Of a stretch of DNA of 64,000 nucleotides, positions 18,258 through 27,077 are shown in pieces. The notes beneath the pieces were generated by a model. That model worked only from the letters and a program-made list of their open reading frames with translations, made no database searches and was not told the DNA's origin. Positions within the stretch are counted from its first letter, which is position 1; each line of letters opens with the position of its first letter. This DNA comes from Roseateles subflavus (GTDB taxonomy: Bacteria > Pseudomonadota > Gammaproteobacteria > Burkholderiales > Burkholderiaceae_C): positions 62,001 to 126,000 of the forward strand of contig NZ_JASVDS010000005.1 in assembly GCF_030285365.1 (NCBI RefSeq), written 5' to 3'. A program made the translations under genes and the position numbers.

Positions 18258-19364
18258 TCAAATCACCTCCAGCTCTGCATTCAGGGCGCCGGCGGTCTTC
18301 ATCGCCTGCAGGATCGCCAGCAGATCCTGAGGGGTGGCGCCGAGGGCGCTGAGCGCCTTGACCACATCCGCAAGCTTGGCGCTCGCGGGCAGCTGGATCA
18401 AGGGGCCGGGCTCCTGGCGGATCGCGATATCGGTCTTTTCTGTCACGACGGTCTGCCCGCCGGAGAGGGCGCCGGGCTGGCTGACCTGCGGCGTGCTGGT
18501 GATCGTCACCGAGAGGTTGCCGTGGGCCACCGCGCAGTTGCCGATGCTCACGGCCTGGTTCATCACGACGGAACCGGTGCGTGCGTTGATCACCACGCGG
18601 GCGGCCGGCGCGGCCATGTCGATGGGCAGCTCCTCGAGGTCGGCGAGGAAGGCGACGCGCTCGTCGCTGTCCGTCGGGGCCTTGACGCGCACCACGCGCC
18701 CGTCGACGGCCTGGGCCACGCCAGCGCCCTTGGCCTTGTTGATGGCGCGGGCCACGGCACGGGCCGTGGCGAAGTCGGCGGCGTTGAGGTCCAGCTGGAT
18801 GGCCTCGCCCAGCGCCAGCGGCGTCGGCACGGCGCGCTCGACGGTCGCACCCGCGGGGATGCGGCCGGCGCTGAGATGGTTGATCTGCACCTTGGCTCCG
18901 CCGGCCGAAGCCCCGGCGCCGCCCACGATGAGGTTGCCCTGGGCCATGGCGTAGACCTGGCCGTCGGCGCCGCGCAGGGGCGTGGCGATCAGCGTGCCGC
19001 CGCGCAGGCTCTTGGCATTGCCGATGGAGGAGACGTTGATGTCCAGCGTCTGGCCGGGCTGGGCGAAGGGCGGGAGCTGGGCCGTCACCATCACCGCGGC
19101 GATGTTGCGCGGCTGCATGGTCACGCCCTGGGGCAGGATGACGCCGAACTGCTGCAGCATCGCCTGCAGGCTCTGGCCGGTGAAGGGGGCCTGCGTGGTC
19201 TGGTCACCGGTGCCGTCCAGGCCCACGATCAGGCCGTAGCCGGTCAGCGCATTGGTGCGCACGCCCTGGACGGCGGCGACCTCCTTGAGACGCACCGCTT
19301 CGGCAGTGCCTGCCGCGAACAGCAGGGCGGCGAGCAGGAGACGGAGAACGGTGGTGGTGGACAT
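18258..19364 (-). CDS. flgI: Flagellar P-ring protein FlgI
   Basis: The protein has 368 residues, the usual length. It begins with a signal peptide (VLRLLLAALLFAAGTAEA, cleavage near residue 23) and continues with RLKEVAAVQGVRTNALTGYG and GLDGTGDQT, which are diagnostic for FlgI. It builds the ring around the rod in the peptidoglycan layer. It follows flgH after 42 nt. Confidence 0.98.
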   Translation of the reverse strand: MSTTTVLRLLLAALLFAAGTAEAVRLKEVAAVQGVRTNALTGYGLIVGLDGTGDQTTQAPFTGQSLQAMLQQFGVILPQGVTMQPRNIAAVMVTAQLPPFAQPGQTLDINVSSIGNAKSLRGGTLIATPLRGADGQVYAMAQGNLIVGGAGASAGGAKVQINHLSAGRIPAGATVERAVPTPLALGEAIQLDLNAADFATARAVARAINKAKGAGVAQAVDGRVVRVKAPTDSDERVAFLADLEELPIDMAAPAARVVINARTGSVVMNQAVSIGNCAVAHGNLSVTITSTPQVSQPGALSGGQTVVTEKTDIAIRQEPGPLIQLPASAKLADVVKALSALGATPQDLLAILQAMKTAGALNAELEVI

Positions 19365-19406
19365 GATGGTCGCAGGGGAAGCCTTGCGACCAATTTTGCG
19401 AAAACT

Positions 19407-20087
19407 TTAGACCGGCGAAAGACTCAAAAAGAAGCGCGACAGCCAGCCTATTCCATGGGCCTCGCCCGGCGCGCCGCGCCCGCGCTGCTCGATGCGCACG
19501 TTCGCGATGGCCGTGGAGGGGATGGCGTTGCCCTGCTGGATGGCACGCGGGTCCACCTGGCCCGAGAAGCGCAGCACGTCGACGTTCTGGTTCACGCCGA
19601 TCTGCTTCTCCGCCATGATCAGCAGGTGGCCGTTGGGCAGCACGGCGGTCACGATGGCCGTGACGGTGCCGGTGAACTCGTTGGTGTTCTGGTTCGCGCC
19701 CTTGCCGGCCGCCTTGTTGGACGAGGTGCCACCCACGGTGGCCCGTCCGAAGCTGTTGGCGGAGATGCCGGGCAGGGCGGTGAGGCTGCCGCTCAGGTCG
19801 CCGCTCTTGGCCAGCTCGCTGGTGGAGGACTGGCTGGCGCTCACCTTCTCGGCGATCTGCACGGTCAAGGTGTCGCCCACCAGGCGCGCGCGATGGTCCT
19901 CGAACAGCGGTCGGTAGCTCGCCGCCTGGTAGATCGCCCCGTTCAGGGCCGTCTGCGGCGGCACGGCCGGCATCTGCACCACGGGCGTGTTCTGCATCTC
20001 GACCTGGGGCATCTTCATCGTGCTGGCGCAGCCGCCCAGCAGGGCGATCGCGCACAGGGCGGGCAGGGGAGCGAGGCGGGAGCGCAT
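19407..20087 (-). CDS. flgH: Flagellar L-ring lipoprotein FlgH
   Basis: The protein has 226 residues. A lipoprotein signal ends in LLGGC (Cys20), followed by FlgH sequence including YRPLFEDHRARLVGDTLTV and ANGHL-like and RFSGQVDPR motifs. It forms the outer membrane ring. AGAGGA lies just before the ATG. It follows flgG after 45 nt. Confidence 0.98.
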   Translation of the reverse strand: MRSRLAPLPALCAIALLGGCASTMKMPQVEMQNTPVVQMPAVPPQTALNGAIYQAASYRPLFEDHRARLVGDTLTVQIAEKVSASQSSTSELAKSGDLSGSLTALPGISANSFGRATVGGTSSNKAAGKGANQNTNEFTGTVTAIVTAVLPNGHLLIMAEKQIGVNQNVDVLRFSGQVDPRAIQQGNAIPSTAIANVRIEQRGRGAPGEAHGIGWLSRFFLSLSPV

Positions 20088-20132
20088 GGGGAGTCCTCTC
20101 AGTCGGCGGGCGAGGGGGTCAGTGAGGCGCGA

Positions 20133-20915
20133 TCAGATCTGCGCCAGCTTCTGCAGCATCTGGTCGGAGGTCTGCACGGCCTTGGAGTTGAGCTCGTAGG
20201 CGCGCTGGGTCTGGATCATCTGCACCAGCTCCTCCACCACGTTGACGTTGGACGTCTCGACGAAGCCCTGCTGGATCGCGCCCATGCCGTTGGCGTTGGG
20301 CGCTCCGGCGTTCGGGGTGCCCGAGGAGGCCGTCTCGGTGAAGAGGTTCTGGCCCTTGGGTTCCAGGCCGGCCGGGTTCACGAAGTTGGCCAGCTGGATC
20401 TGGCCCAGTGTCTGCGGCTGCGTCTGGCCGGGCACCACCACGCTGACCGTGCCGTCCTGGCCGATGGTCACGCTCTGGGCGTTGGCCGGCACGGTGATGC
20501 CGGGCATGACGGTGTAGCCGTTGTTGGTCACGATCTGGCCGTTGGCGTCGAGCTGGAAGCCGCCGTCGCGGGTGTAGGCCGTGGTGCCGTCCGGCATCTG
20601 GATCTGGAAGAAGCCGCTGCCCTTGATCGCCAGGTCGAAGTTGCCGGTGGTCTGCTGCAGACTGCCCTGGCTGAAGTTGCGCGAGGTCGCGACCGTGCGC
20701 ACGCCCAGGCCCAGCTGCAGGCCGGTGGGCAGCTGCGTCTGCTCGGTCGTGTTGGCGCCGCTCTGGCGGAGGTTCTGGTAGATCAGGTCCTCGAACACCG
20801 CATGGCTGCGCTTGAAGCCGTTGGTGCCGACGTTGGCCAGGTTGTGCGAGATGTTGTCCAGCTGGGTCTGCTGGGCTTCCATGCCGGTCTTGGCGATCCA
20901 GAGCGAGCGAATCAT
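20133..20915 (-). CDS. flgG: Flagellar distal rod protein FlgG
   Basis: The protein has 260 residues, exactly the usual length. The N-terminal motif ([20 protein letters not shown]) and the C-terminal motif ([20 protein letters not shown]) identify FlgG. It polymerises into the distal rod below the hook. AAGGA precedes the ATG. It follows flgF after 33 nt. Confidence 0.98.
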   Translation of the reverse strand: MIRSLWIAKTGMEAQQTQLDNISHNLANVGTNGFKRSHAVFEDLIYQNLRQSGANTTEQTQLPTGLQLGLGVRTVATSRNFSQGSLQQTTGNFDLAIKGSGFFQIQMPDGTTAYTRDGGFQLDANGQIVTNNGYTVMPGITVPANAQSVTIGQDGTVSVVVPGQTQPQTLGQIQLANFVNPAGLEPKGQNLFTETASSGTPNAGAPNANGMGAIQQGFVETSNVNVVEELVQMIQTQRAYELNSKAVQTSDQMLQKLAQI

Positions 20916-20948
20916 GGCGGGGTCCTTCTCGAAGCCGTGCCCTCAGGC

Positions 20949-21683
20949 TCAGCTGTTGCTGGACAGCAGCTTGGCGCTGGTCTGTCCCTGGGTCTGGGCG
21001 ATCTGGAGCAGCTTCATCTGCTGCTCGAACTGACGGGCCGCGGCGATCATGCTGACCATGGTCTCGACGGCGCTCACGTTGGAGCCCTCGAGCGCGCCAT
21101 CCTGCAGCCGTGCGGCCTGATCGGCCGGCAGGTCGCCATTGGCGGCGCGGAAGAGGCCGTCGGGTCCCCGGGTCAGCGGGGTCTCTGCGGTGGGCGTGAC
21201 CAGCTTCAGGCGGCCGATGGCCGTCGGGCGGCCCGTGGCCCCCTTGGCCGTCAGCGTGCCGTCGTTGCCGATGCTCAGCTCGCTGTTGGGCGGCACGTTG
21301 ATGGGGCCGCCGTCGCCCAGCACCGGCAGGCCGTTGCGCAGGACGAGCAGGCCTTCGCTGCTGACGTCCAGCGAGCCTGCCCGCGTGTAGGCCTCGGTGC
21401 CGTCCAGCCCCTGCACGGCCATCCAGGCGTCGCCACGCATGGCGACGTCCAGGTTGCGGCCGGTGGCGCTGATCACGCCGGGATCGGGGTTGTAGCCGAT
21501 CGTCGTCTCGAGCGCATAGGCTCGCGTGCTGGCGCCGTCGCCGCGCACGGGCACGGCGCGAAAGGCCGCCAGCTCGGCACGGAAGCCGTTCGTCGAGACG
21601 TTGGCCAGGTTGTTGGCCAGCACGTCCTGACGCTGCATGGCCGCCTTCGCGCCGGCCATCGACAGGTAGATCATGCGGTCCAT
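20949..21683 (-). CDS. flgF: Flagellar proximal rod protein FlgF
   Basis: The protein has 244 residues. MDRMIYLSMAGAKAAMQRQD and NNLANVSTNGFRAELAAF are typical of FlgF, and the C-terminus has the rod motif NVSAVETMVSMIAAARQFEQ. It is a component of the proximal rod. It lies 28 nt after flgE. Confidence 0.97.
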   Translation of the reverse strand: MDRMIYLSMAGAKAAMQRQDVLANNLANVSTNGFRAELAAFRAVPVRGDGASTRAYALETTIGYNPDPGVISATGRNLDVAMRGDAWMAVQGLDGTEAYTRAGSLDVSSEGLLVLRNGLPVLGDGGPINVPPNSELSIGNDGTLTAKGATGRPTAIGRLKLVTPTAETPLTRGPDGLFRAANGDLPADQAARLQDGALEGSNVSAVETMVSMIAAARQFEQQMKLLQIAQTQGQTSAKLLSSNS

Positions 21684-21711
21684 GGCAGTCCTTGATCAGC
21701 GATGCAGGGCA

Positions 21712-23043
21712 TCAACGCAGATTCACGAGCGTCTGCAGCACCTGGTCCAGCGTCTTGATGCTCTGGGCATTGGCCTGGTAGACGCGCTGTGCCGTGACCA
21801 TGTTGACCAGCTCGGCCGTCATGTCCACGTTCGATTCCTCGAGGGCGCCGGACTGCAGCACGCCCATGTTGCCGTCGCCCGGCACGCCCACGACGGCGTC
21901 GCCCGACCCGTAGGTGCGCGCCCAGACGTTGCCGCCCAGGGGCTGCAGGCCCTGCGTGTTGCGGAAGGTCGCGAGCTCCACCTGCCCCGCGGGCTTGGAC
22001 TGGCCATTGGAGTAGCGGGCCATGATGATCCCGGACTTGTCGATCTGGATGCCGGCCAGCTGGCCCGGCGCGTAGCCGTCCTGCTTCACGTCGGTCACGG
22101 CGAAGCTGGAGCCGCCTTCCGTGGTCTTCAGGATGTTCAGCTTGATGCCGGCGATCGGCAGCGTGGCCGCGCCGGCGGCGTTGGTGGAGACCGGCACATC
22201 CATGTTGATGTCCGCCGTCGGACTCACGGGCTTGGACCCGTCGTAGGCCGAGAACACCAGCGTGGTGTAGGGCGCGGTGGGGTTGCCGTCGACATCGACG
22301 GGCGTCGCCGTGCCGGCGGCATCGACCTCCAGCGGCTTGCCATTGGCCGTGGCGTAGATGTTCCAGGTCGTGGTCGAGCTGGGATCGGGCGGAGGGGGGG
22401 TCGGGTCGCTCTTCTGGAAGTAGAAGGTCAGCGCCACGCTCTGGCCCTTGGCATCGTAGATCGTCATCGACGTGGCGTTGTTGTACGTCGCCGGGTCATT
22501 GAGCTTCATGCCCACGCCGGTGCCGCCAGGCGCCGTGCTCTTGGCGCGGGAGTCCAGGTTGAACTCCATCGAGACATTCTTCGTGACCTGCGGCGTGATG
22601 CCCGCGGTGGGCAGCTGCAGCGGCTGCGCCAGGCCCGGCTGGATCACGCCCGTGCCGTCGGCCGGATAGCCCAGCAGCTTGAGCCCGGCGTTGTTCACGA
22701 TGAAGCCGTCGCGGCTCACCTTGAACTGGCCGTTGCGGGTGTACATGACGGGGTTCTTGTCGTCGCTCACCTGGAAGAAGCCCGAGCCGTTGATGGCCAT
22801 GTCCATCGGGTTCTCGGTGGTGCTGATGTTGCCCTGCGTGAACTGCTGGGACACCGAGGCGAGGCTCGTGCCGATGCCCACCGGGTTCTGGCCCGCGCCG
22901 TTGAGGGCGCTGGCGTAGACATCGGCGAACTCGGCCCGCGAGGACTTGCCGCCGTAGGTGTTGGCATTGGCGATGTTGTTGCCGATGACCTCGAGGTTCT
23001 TGCTGGCGGCGTTGAGACCGGAGAGACCTTGCTGGAAGCCCAT
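21712..23043 (-). CDS. flgE: Flagellar hook protein FlgE
   Basis: The protein has 443 residues, somewhat longer than the 402 of E. coli. The N-terminus has MGFQQGLSGLNAASKNLEVI and GNNIANANTYGGKSSRAEF; the C-terminus has NVDMTAELVNMVTAQRVYQA. It is the subunit of the flexible hook. GAAGGA lies just before the ATG. The gene follows flgD after 33 nt. Confidence 0.98.
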   Translation of the reverse strand: MGFQQGLSGLNAASKNLEVIGNNIANANTYGGKSSRAEFADVYASALNGAGQNPVGIGTSLASVSQQFTQGNISTTENPMDMAINGSGFFQVSDDKNPVMYTRNGQFKVSRDGFIVNNAGLKLLGYPADGTGVIQPGLAQPLQLPTAGITPQVTKNVSMEFNLDSRAKSTAPGGTGVGMKLNDPATYNNATSMTIYDAKGQSVALTFYFQKSDPTPPPPDPSSTTTWNIYATANGKPLEVDAAGTATPVDVDGNPTAPYTTLVFSAYDGSKPVSPTADINMDVPVSTNAAGAATLPIAGIKLNILKTTEGGSSFAVTDVKQDGYAPGQLAGIQIDKSGIIMARYSNGQSKPAGQVELATFRNTQGLQPLGGNVWARTYGSGDAVVGVPGDGNMGVLQSGALEESNVDMTAELVNMVTAQRVYQANAQSIKTLDQVLQTLVNLR

Positions 23044-23076
23044 GATGTGTCCTTCGAAAGAATGTGTTCCCGGGGG

Positions 23077-23742
23077 TCAGTCGACCCGCTTGACGCTGCT
23101 GTAATCGACCATGCCGACCGTCTGCAGCTGCAGCTGCAGCTTGCTGCCGGCGGTGTTCACGGCCATGACCTTGTCATGGGCGTAGGCGGTGCTGGCGAGG
23201 ACGCTGGCGCCCTTGCTCGCGGTGATGCGGAAGGTGTAGCCACCCGAGCGGGCGTCGACCTTGTCGGAGCTCCAGTCGAAGTCGTGCACGCCGGCGCCCT
23301 GGGCCCCGAGCTGCACGGTGTCGACCACCGCGCCCGACGGCGCCAGCACCTCCAGCTTCACGGCGTCGGCCGGGCTGGCGATCTCGAACGAGCCTTGCGC
23401 CTTGGCCGTGGTCTCGTTCCAGCTGAGCTTGCTGCCGGGCACCAGCACCTCGCGGCCGACCAGGCTCACGCTCTGCAGCGCCTGCATCTGGCCGAACTGG
23501 GAACCCAGGGCCTTGATGTTGTCGTTGAGATTGCTGATGCCGGTGACCGTCTGGATCTGCGCCATCTGCGAGGTGACCTGCGCGTTGTCCATGGGGTTCA
23601 TGGGATCCTGGTTCTTCATCTGCGCGACGAGCATCTTGAGGAACCGGTCCTGCGTGTCCTGGGCCTGCTGGGCGGCGCTCGGCGCGGTGTTCGCGCTGCT
23701 GCCCGTGACCTTGCTGTTGCTGATGACGTTGCTGTAGTCCAT
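23077..23742 (-). CDS. flgD: Flagellar hook cap (scaffolding) protein FlgD
   Basis: The protein has 221 residues. The conserved N-terminal part has DRFLKMLVAQMKNQDPMNPM and DNAQVTSQMAQIQTVTGI, diagnostic of FlgD, and the C-terminal part has the FlgD Ig-like and Tudor-like region (YTFRITASKG). It caps the growing hook. It lies between flgC and flgE. Confidence 0.97.
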   Translation of the reverse strand: MDYSNVISNSKVTGSSANTAPSAAQQAQDTQDRFLKMLVAQMKNQDPMNPMDNAQVTSQMAQIQTVTGISNLNDNIKALGSQFGQMQALQSVSLVGREVLVPGSKLSWNETTAKAQGSFEIASPADAVKLEVLAPSGAVVDTVQLGAQGAGVHDFDWSSDKVDARSGGYTFRITASKGASVLASTAYAHDKVMAVNTAGSKLQLQLQTVGMVDYSSVKRVD

Positions 23743-23768
23743 GGCTTACCTCGTGTCGTGGGTGGGGC

Positions 23769-24185
23769 TCAGGACTGGCCCAGCTGCAGGGTCTTGAGCA
23801 GCAGGCTCTTCGCCGTGGTCATGACCTCGATGTTGTTCTGGTAGGAGCGCGAGGCGGAGATCATGTTGACCATCTCCTCGACGCTGTTGACGTTGCTGTA
23901 GGTGACGTAGCCCTCGGCATCGGCCTGGGGATGCTTGGGGTCGTGCACCCGGCGGCCCTGGGTCTGGTCCTCGGTGATCTGCGCCACGCGCACGCCGGCC
24001 GCGCCGGGGTCCTGGCCGGCGCCCATGAGCTGCGTCTGGAACATCACCTGGCGCGCCTTGTAGGCCTGGCCGTCGGGGCCGGCCACGGTGTCGGCGTTGG
24101 CCAGATTGCTGGCGACCACGTTCAGGCGCTGGCTCTGCGCACTGACCGCACTGCCGGACACATTGAAGATCTGGAACATGGACAT
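23769..24185 (-). CDS. flgC: Flagellar proximal rod protein FlgC
   Basis: The protein has 138 residues, the usual length. [19 protein letters not shown] near the N-terminus and [20 protein letters not shown] near the C-terminus identify FlgC. It is a proximal rod subunit. It follows flgB after 43 nt. Confidence 0.98.
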   Translation of the reverse strand: MSMFQIFNVSGSAVSAQSQRLNVVASNLANADTVAGPDGQAYKARQVMFQTQLMGAGQDPGAAGVRVAQITEDQTQGRRVHDPKHPQADAEGYVTYSNVNSVEEMVNMISASRSYQNNIEVMTTAKSLLLKTLQLGQS

Positions 24186-24228
24186 GGGGCTCTCCTGCGG
24201 CGTCTTGCTTCAGCGGACCCTGCGGGCG

Positions 24229-24642
24229 TCAGGCCGCGTTGTGCGACTTCATCGCATCCAGGGTGGTCCGCACGCTGCTGTTGATGAAGCGCAGCGTGGC
24301 CTCGTACTTGACGGCGTTGTCCGCGAAGCTGGCGCGCTCGCGGTCCATGTCCACCGTGTTGCTGTCCAGATTGGTCTGGGCGGCCATGGCGTACTCCCGG
24401 CCCGAAGGGCTCAGCGCCCCCGCGAGCGGCGCCAGGTGGCGGCTCTGCGTGGTCTGCAGGGCGCCCGGGGTCGCGATCTCGCCGGTGGCCTCCTTCAGCG
24501 CGCGACTGAAGTCGATGTCGCGGGACTGGTAGCCCGGCGTGTCGGCATTGGCGATATTGCTGGCCAGCTGCTGCTGACGCTCCGCCCGCAGCACCAGGGC
24601 CTGGGTCTGGAAAGTCAGCGAATCGGTGAGGCGGTTGATCAT
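24229..24642 (-). CDS. flgB: Flagellar proximal rod protein FlgB
   Basis: The protein has 137 residues. The ATG at 24642 is chosen because AAGGAG lies 8 nt before it and the N-terminus MINRLTDSLTFQTQALVLRA matches the family. ASNIANADTPGYQSRDIDF is diagnostic, and the C-terminus has MDRERASFADNAVKYEATL. It is the first gene of the leftward flgB to flgL operon and is divergent from flgA. Confidence 0.97.
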   Translation of the reverse strand: MINRLTDSLTFQTQALVLRAERQQQLASNIANADTPGYQSRDIDFSRALKEATGEIATPGALQTTQSRHLAPLAGALSPSGREYAMAAQTNLDSNTVDMDRERASFADNAVKYEATLRFINSSVRTTLDAMKSHNAA

Positions 24643-24735
24643 GGGAGCGCTCCTTGCCGGGGCCGGGTTTCGAGGGCGGGTTCTGCGGTACGGCTGCAGG
24701 CCCTGTCGACGCCATGGCACGGGTTGTGGGCATTG

Positions 24736-24754
24736 TTGGGCGGCTGTCCGCCAA
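24736..24754. promoter_or_regulatory. Inverted repeat between flgB and flgA
   Basis: TTGGGCGG, CTGT, CCGCCAA form an imperfect palindrome (one extra G on the left) in the 193-nt region between the divergent flgB and flgA starts. Its position suits an operator for flagellar class II promoters. I found no proper sigma-54 element: the best GG...GC pair is spaced by 12 instead of 10. Which regulator binds it is unknown. Confidence 0.35.
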
Positions 24755-24835
24755 ACATGAGCGGGAAAAGACGGCGCTTTGCTGCTCAATTCGGCGCTAA
24801 GGCCGGCCCGGCCGAGGCCTACAGTCCGATCCATC

Positions 24836-25570
24836 ATGTGCAATCGGCCCACGCTCCTGCAATGCTCTGCCCGATGGCTGGCGGCGCTGCTGCTTGGCCT
24901 GCACGGCCTCGGGGCCCTCGCGCAGGGCCAGGGCCTGGACGCCTGGCGCCAGATGCTCCAGCAGACGGCGACGAGCGCCGTGACCCAGCTGAACCAGGGC
25001 CTGGGCAGCTCGGCCCGGGTGATGGTCGAGCTGGGGCAGGCCGATCCGCGCCTGCGCCTCGCCCCCTGCCAGCGCGCCGAACCCTATCTGCTGCCGGGCC
25101 TGCGCCTGTGGGGCCGCTCCCGCATCGGTCTGCGCTGCGTCGAGGGCCCGACGCGCTGGAATGTCACGCTGCCCCTGACCGTGCACGTCATCGCGCCGGC
25201 GCTGGTGGCCACCGGGCCGCTGGACGCCGGCACGCCGCTGCTGGCCGAGCACCTGCGCCTGGCCGATGTCGACCTGGCCGCGGAGCCGGGGGCCGTCTAC
25301 ACGGACGCCGCCGCCCTGCTCGGGCGGACCCTGGCCCGGCCGTTGCAGGCCGGCGAGGCCTTGCGGCCGGATCGCCTCCGGCAGCGCCAGTGGTTCGTCG
25401 CGGGTGCGCAGGTCAAGGTCGTCGCCCGGGGCGACGGCTTCGCCATCGCCGGGGAAGGGCAGGCGCTGGGGCAGGGCATCGAGGGGCAGGACGTTCGTGT
25501 TCGCTTTGAGAACGGCCGTACCGTTACCGGCCGGGCCGTCGGCGAGCGGGAAGTGGAGGTCCTGTTGTGA
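24836..25570 (+). CDS. flgA: Flagellar P-ring assembly chaperone FlgA
   Basis: The protein has 244 residues. The ATG at 24836 gives a normal signal peptide (LAALLLGLHGLGALA, cleavage near residue 29). The C-terminal SAF domain has AGTPL-like and LGRTLARPLQAGEALRPDRL sequence and the family end AIAGEGQALGQGIEGQDVRV followed by a VTGRAVG motif. It is a periplasmic chaperone for FlgI. It is divergent from flgB and upstream of flgM. Confidence 0.96.
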   Translation: MCNRPTLLQCSARWLAALLLGLHGLGALAQGQGLDAWRQMLQQTATSAVTQLNQGLGSSARVMVELGQADPRLRLAPCQRAEPYLLPGLRLWGRSRIGLRCVEGPTRWNVTLPLTVHVIAPALVATGPLDAGTPLLAEHLRLADVDLAAEPGAVYTDAAALLGRTLARPLQAGEALRPDRLRQRQWFVAGAQVKVVARGDGFAIAGEGQALGQGIEGQDVRVRFENGRTVTGRAVGEREVEVLL

Positions 25571-25640
25571 ACGATGCACCAAGTCCGCACTTCACCCCCG
25601 TGCCCAGGGGGCGTCCAACTGGTATCGTCGGGGAAATGCC

Positions 25641-25667
25641 TCAAGTCCGGCGCAGGCCGGCCGATAC
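25641..25667 (+). promoter_or_regulatory. FliA (sigma-28) promoter for flgMN
   Basis: TCAAGTCC, an 11-nt spacer and GCCGATAC match the sigma-28 consensus TAAAGTTT-N11-GCCGATAA with the exact spacing. It lies 49 nt before the flgM ATG. A class III promoter here is expected, because FlgM is the anti-sigma factor for FliA. Confidence 0.85.
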
Positions 25668-25715
25668 ACCGTCCAACAGGCTGGGCGGTTTCAAGCTCAG
25701 TCCTTGGAGAACATC

Positions 25716-26048
25716 ATGAAAATCGGTCAAAACGCTGACAAACTCGCCGCCGCAGGCCTTGCCTCCGGCGTCGAGCGCCCGGCGACGGCGGAAGCCGGCC
25801 GCAGCAAGGGTGCTTCCGAGGCCGGTCCCGTGAAAAATGCCCCGGAAGCGAGCGCGAGGCTGGCGCTGTCCAGCACCGCGAGCACTATGTTGCAAGGTGT
25901 GCCGGACGACGGCAGCTTCGACGCCGAGAAGGTGCAGCGCATTTCCCAGGCGATCAGCGAAGGCAAGTTCAGCATCAATGCCGAGGCCGTCGCCGACAAG
26001 CTCATTGCCAATGCCCGGGAGATGGTCGGTCGCGTCGGCGCTCACTGA
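25716..26048 (+). CDS. flgM: Anti-sigma-28 factor FlgM
   Basis: The protein has 110 residues. The start MKIGQNADKL is preceded by GGAGA at 7 nt. The C-terminal region (FDAEKVQRISQAISEGKFSI followed by NAEAVADKLIANA) is the conserved FlgM segment that binds FliA; the N-terminal half is Ala-rich and probably disordered, as in the family. It holds FliA inactive until the hook is complete and FlgM is exported. The gene sits just after a sigma-28 promoter and before flgN. Confidence 0.96.
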   Translation: MKIGQNADKLAAAGLASGVERPATAEAGRSKGASEAGPVKNAPEASARLALSSTASTMLQGVPDDGSFDAEKVQRISQAISEGKFSINAEAVADKLIANAREMVGRVGAH

Positions 26049-26075
26049 GCCCGCTGCCCCGAACCCCGGACGTCC

Positions 26076-26510
26076 ATGTCACATCACAGCCCACAGGCGG
26101 ATCCAGCCATGTCCACCCTGCCGCCCCCTGATACCCCCGAAGCGCTGAGCCAGGATCTGGAGCGGCCGCTGATCGACGTCGAGAACTGCCTGAACCTGCT
26201 GGGCGAGGCGCTCGCACGCCGTGACACGCCGGCCATCGAGACCCATTCGGCCGCCCTGCACCAGGCGCTGCAGGTCGCGATGAACAGCTTCATGGAAGCG
26301 GCGCGCAACGGCAAGGTGCCGCCCCAGCTGCGCAACCGCCTTGTCCAGGCCGGCGGCCGCGTGGCGGCGCAGCGCGAGTCTCTCAACCGGGCCAATGCGT
26401 CGCTGGATCGCGCCATCGACGTGCTGATCCCGCCCGAGCCGGGTGGCGTCTACGGCGCCAGCGGCAAGAACGAGCGCAAGAGCAGCCTCGGCGGGTCGAT
26501 CCAGGCCTGA
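26076..26510 (+). CDS. flgN: Flagellar export chaperone FlgN
   Basis: The protein has 144 residues from ATG 26076; ATG 26109 (MSTLPPPDTP) is an equally possible start giving 133 residues, and neither has a strong ribosome binding site. The sequence is helical, with LERPLIDVENCLNLLGEALA and LRNRLVQAGGRVAAQRESL. It is assigned as FlgN, the export chaperone for FlgK and FlgL, mainly from its place 27 nt after flgM, its length and its helical content. A terminator follows. Confidence 0.88.
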   Translation: MSHHSPQADPAMSTLPPPDTPEALSQDLERPLIDVENCLNLLGEALARRDTPAIETHSAALHQALQVAMNSFMEAARNGKVPPQLRNRLVQAGGRVAAQRESLNRANASLDRAIDVLIPPEPGGVYGASGKNERKSSLGGSIQA

Positions 26511-26531
26511 CCTTCCCGGCGCCTGCCATGA

Positions 26532-26560
26532 AAGCCACGCTCCGCGTGGCTTTTGCATTT
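26532..26560 (+). terminator. Terminator after flgN
   Basis: AAGCCACGC, loop TCC, GCGTGGCTT is a perfect 9-bp stem, followed by TTTGCATTT. It lies 21 nt after the flgN stop and may also serve the convergent DUF1841 gene. Confidence 0.85.
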
Positions 26561-26594
26561 CCGGCCCTGGACAGGGCGCGACGTACTGCGTGGC

Positions 26595-27026
26595 TTACTG
26601 AGTGGCCTTGTGCCGCAGTGCTTCGAGGTAGGCGTGGCCATCCGGCGGGCGGCCGCTGCGCTGGGATTCCCAGATCATGGTGCCCAGGCATTCCATCGCC
26701 ACGTGCTGGGCCTCGTGCAGGGACTGCTTGCGCGCGGCCAGCAGGTCCAGCGCCTGGCGCACGCCGCGCGGCTGGTCGATGGAATGCTGCTCGCTGATGC
26801 TCAGGTGCATCGACAAGTGCAGGAAGGGATTGGTGCGCCCCTCCTCGACGGTGTAGACGGCCTGCACGGCCTGTTCCTCATCGGCCAGCTCGGCGTGGTA
26901 CTCCGGGTGCTGCTCGATCCACTGGGCGGCAAGCGTCTCCATGGGGGTCAGGGGCAGGCGGTCCCGCCACTTGGCGTAGGTGCTGCAGAAGAACCGGCGG
27001 ACTTCGATCTGGGACGGGGCAAACAT
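26595..27026 (-). CDS. DUF1841 family protein
   Basis: The protein has 143 residues and matches the DUF1841 family over its whole length: MFAPSQIEVRRFFCSTYAKW, HPEYHAELADEE, NPFLHLSMHLSISEQ and SIDQPRGVRQAL. The family is widespread in Beta- and Gammaproteobacteria and its function is not known; the His-rich centre could bind metal (inference). A -10-like GACAAT ends 6 nt before the ATG and no Shine-Dalgarno is seen, so a leaderless mRNA is possible. Confidence 0.92.
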   Translation of the reverse strand: MFAPSQIEVRRFFCSTYAKWRDRLPLTPMETLAAQWIEQHPEYHAELADEEQAVQAVYTVEEGRTNPFLHLSMHLSISEQHSIDQPRGVRQALDLLAARKQSLHEAQHVAMECLGTMIWESQRSGRPPDGHAYLEALRHKATQ

Positions 27027-27077
27027 GGCGCCATTGTCGCCGCAAGCCGCCCGACCGTCCCGAGTGCGCCCGGCCCG

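Noticed and set aside
17541-21695. 1384-codon open frame on the plus strand
   Set aside because: Antisense to flgJ, flgI, flgH, flgG and flgF, all of which are intact and conserved. Similar mirror frames at 4399-6621, 14836-17280, 21673-23844, 26553-29000 and 34417-36927 were left out for the same reason.
24712-24735. Sigma-54 promoter before flgA (TGGCACGGGTTGTGGGCA)
   Set aside because: The GG and GC are 12 bases apart instead of 10, and TTGC is absent.
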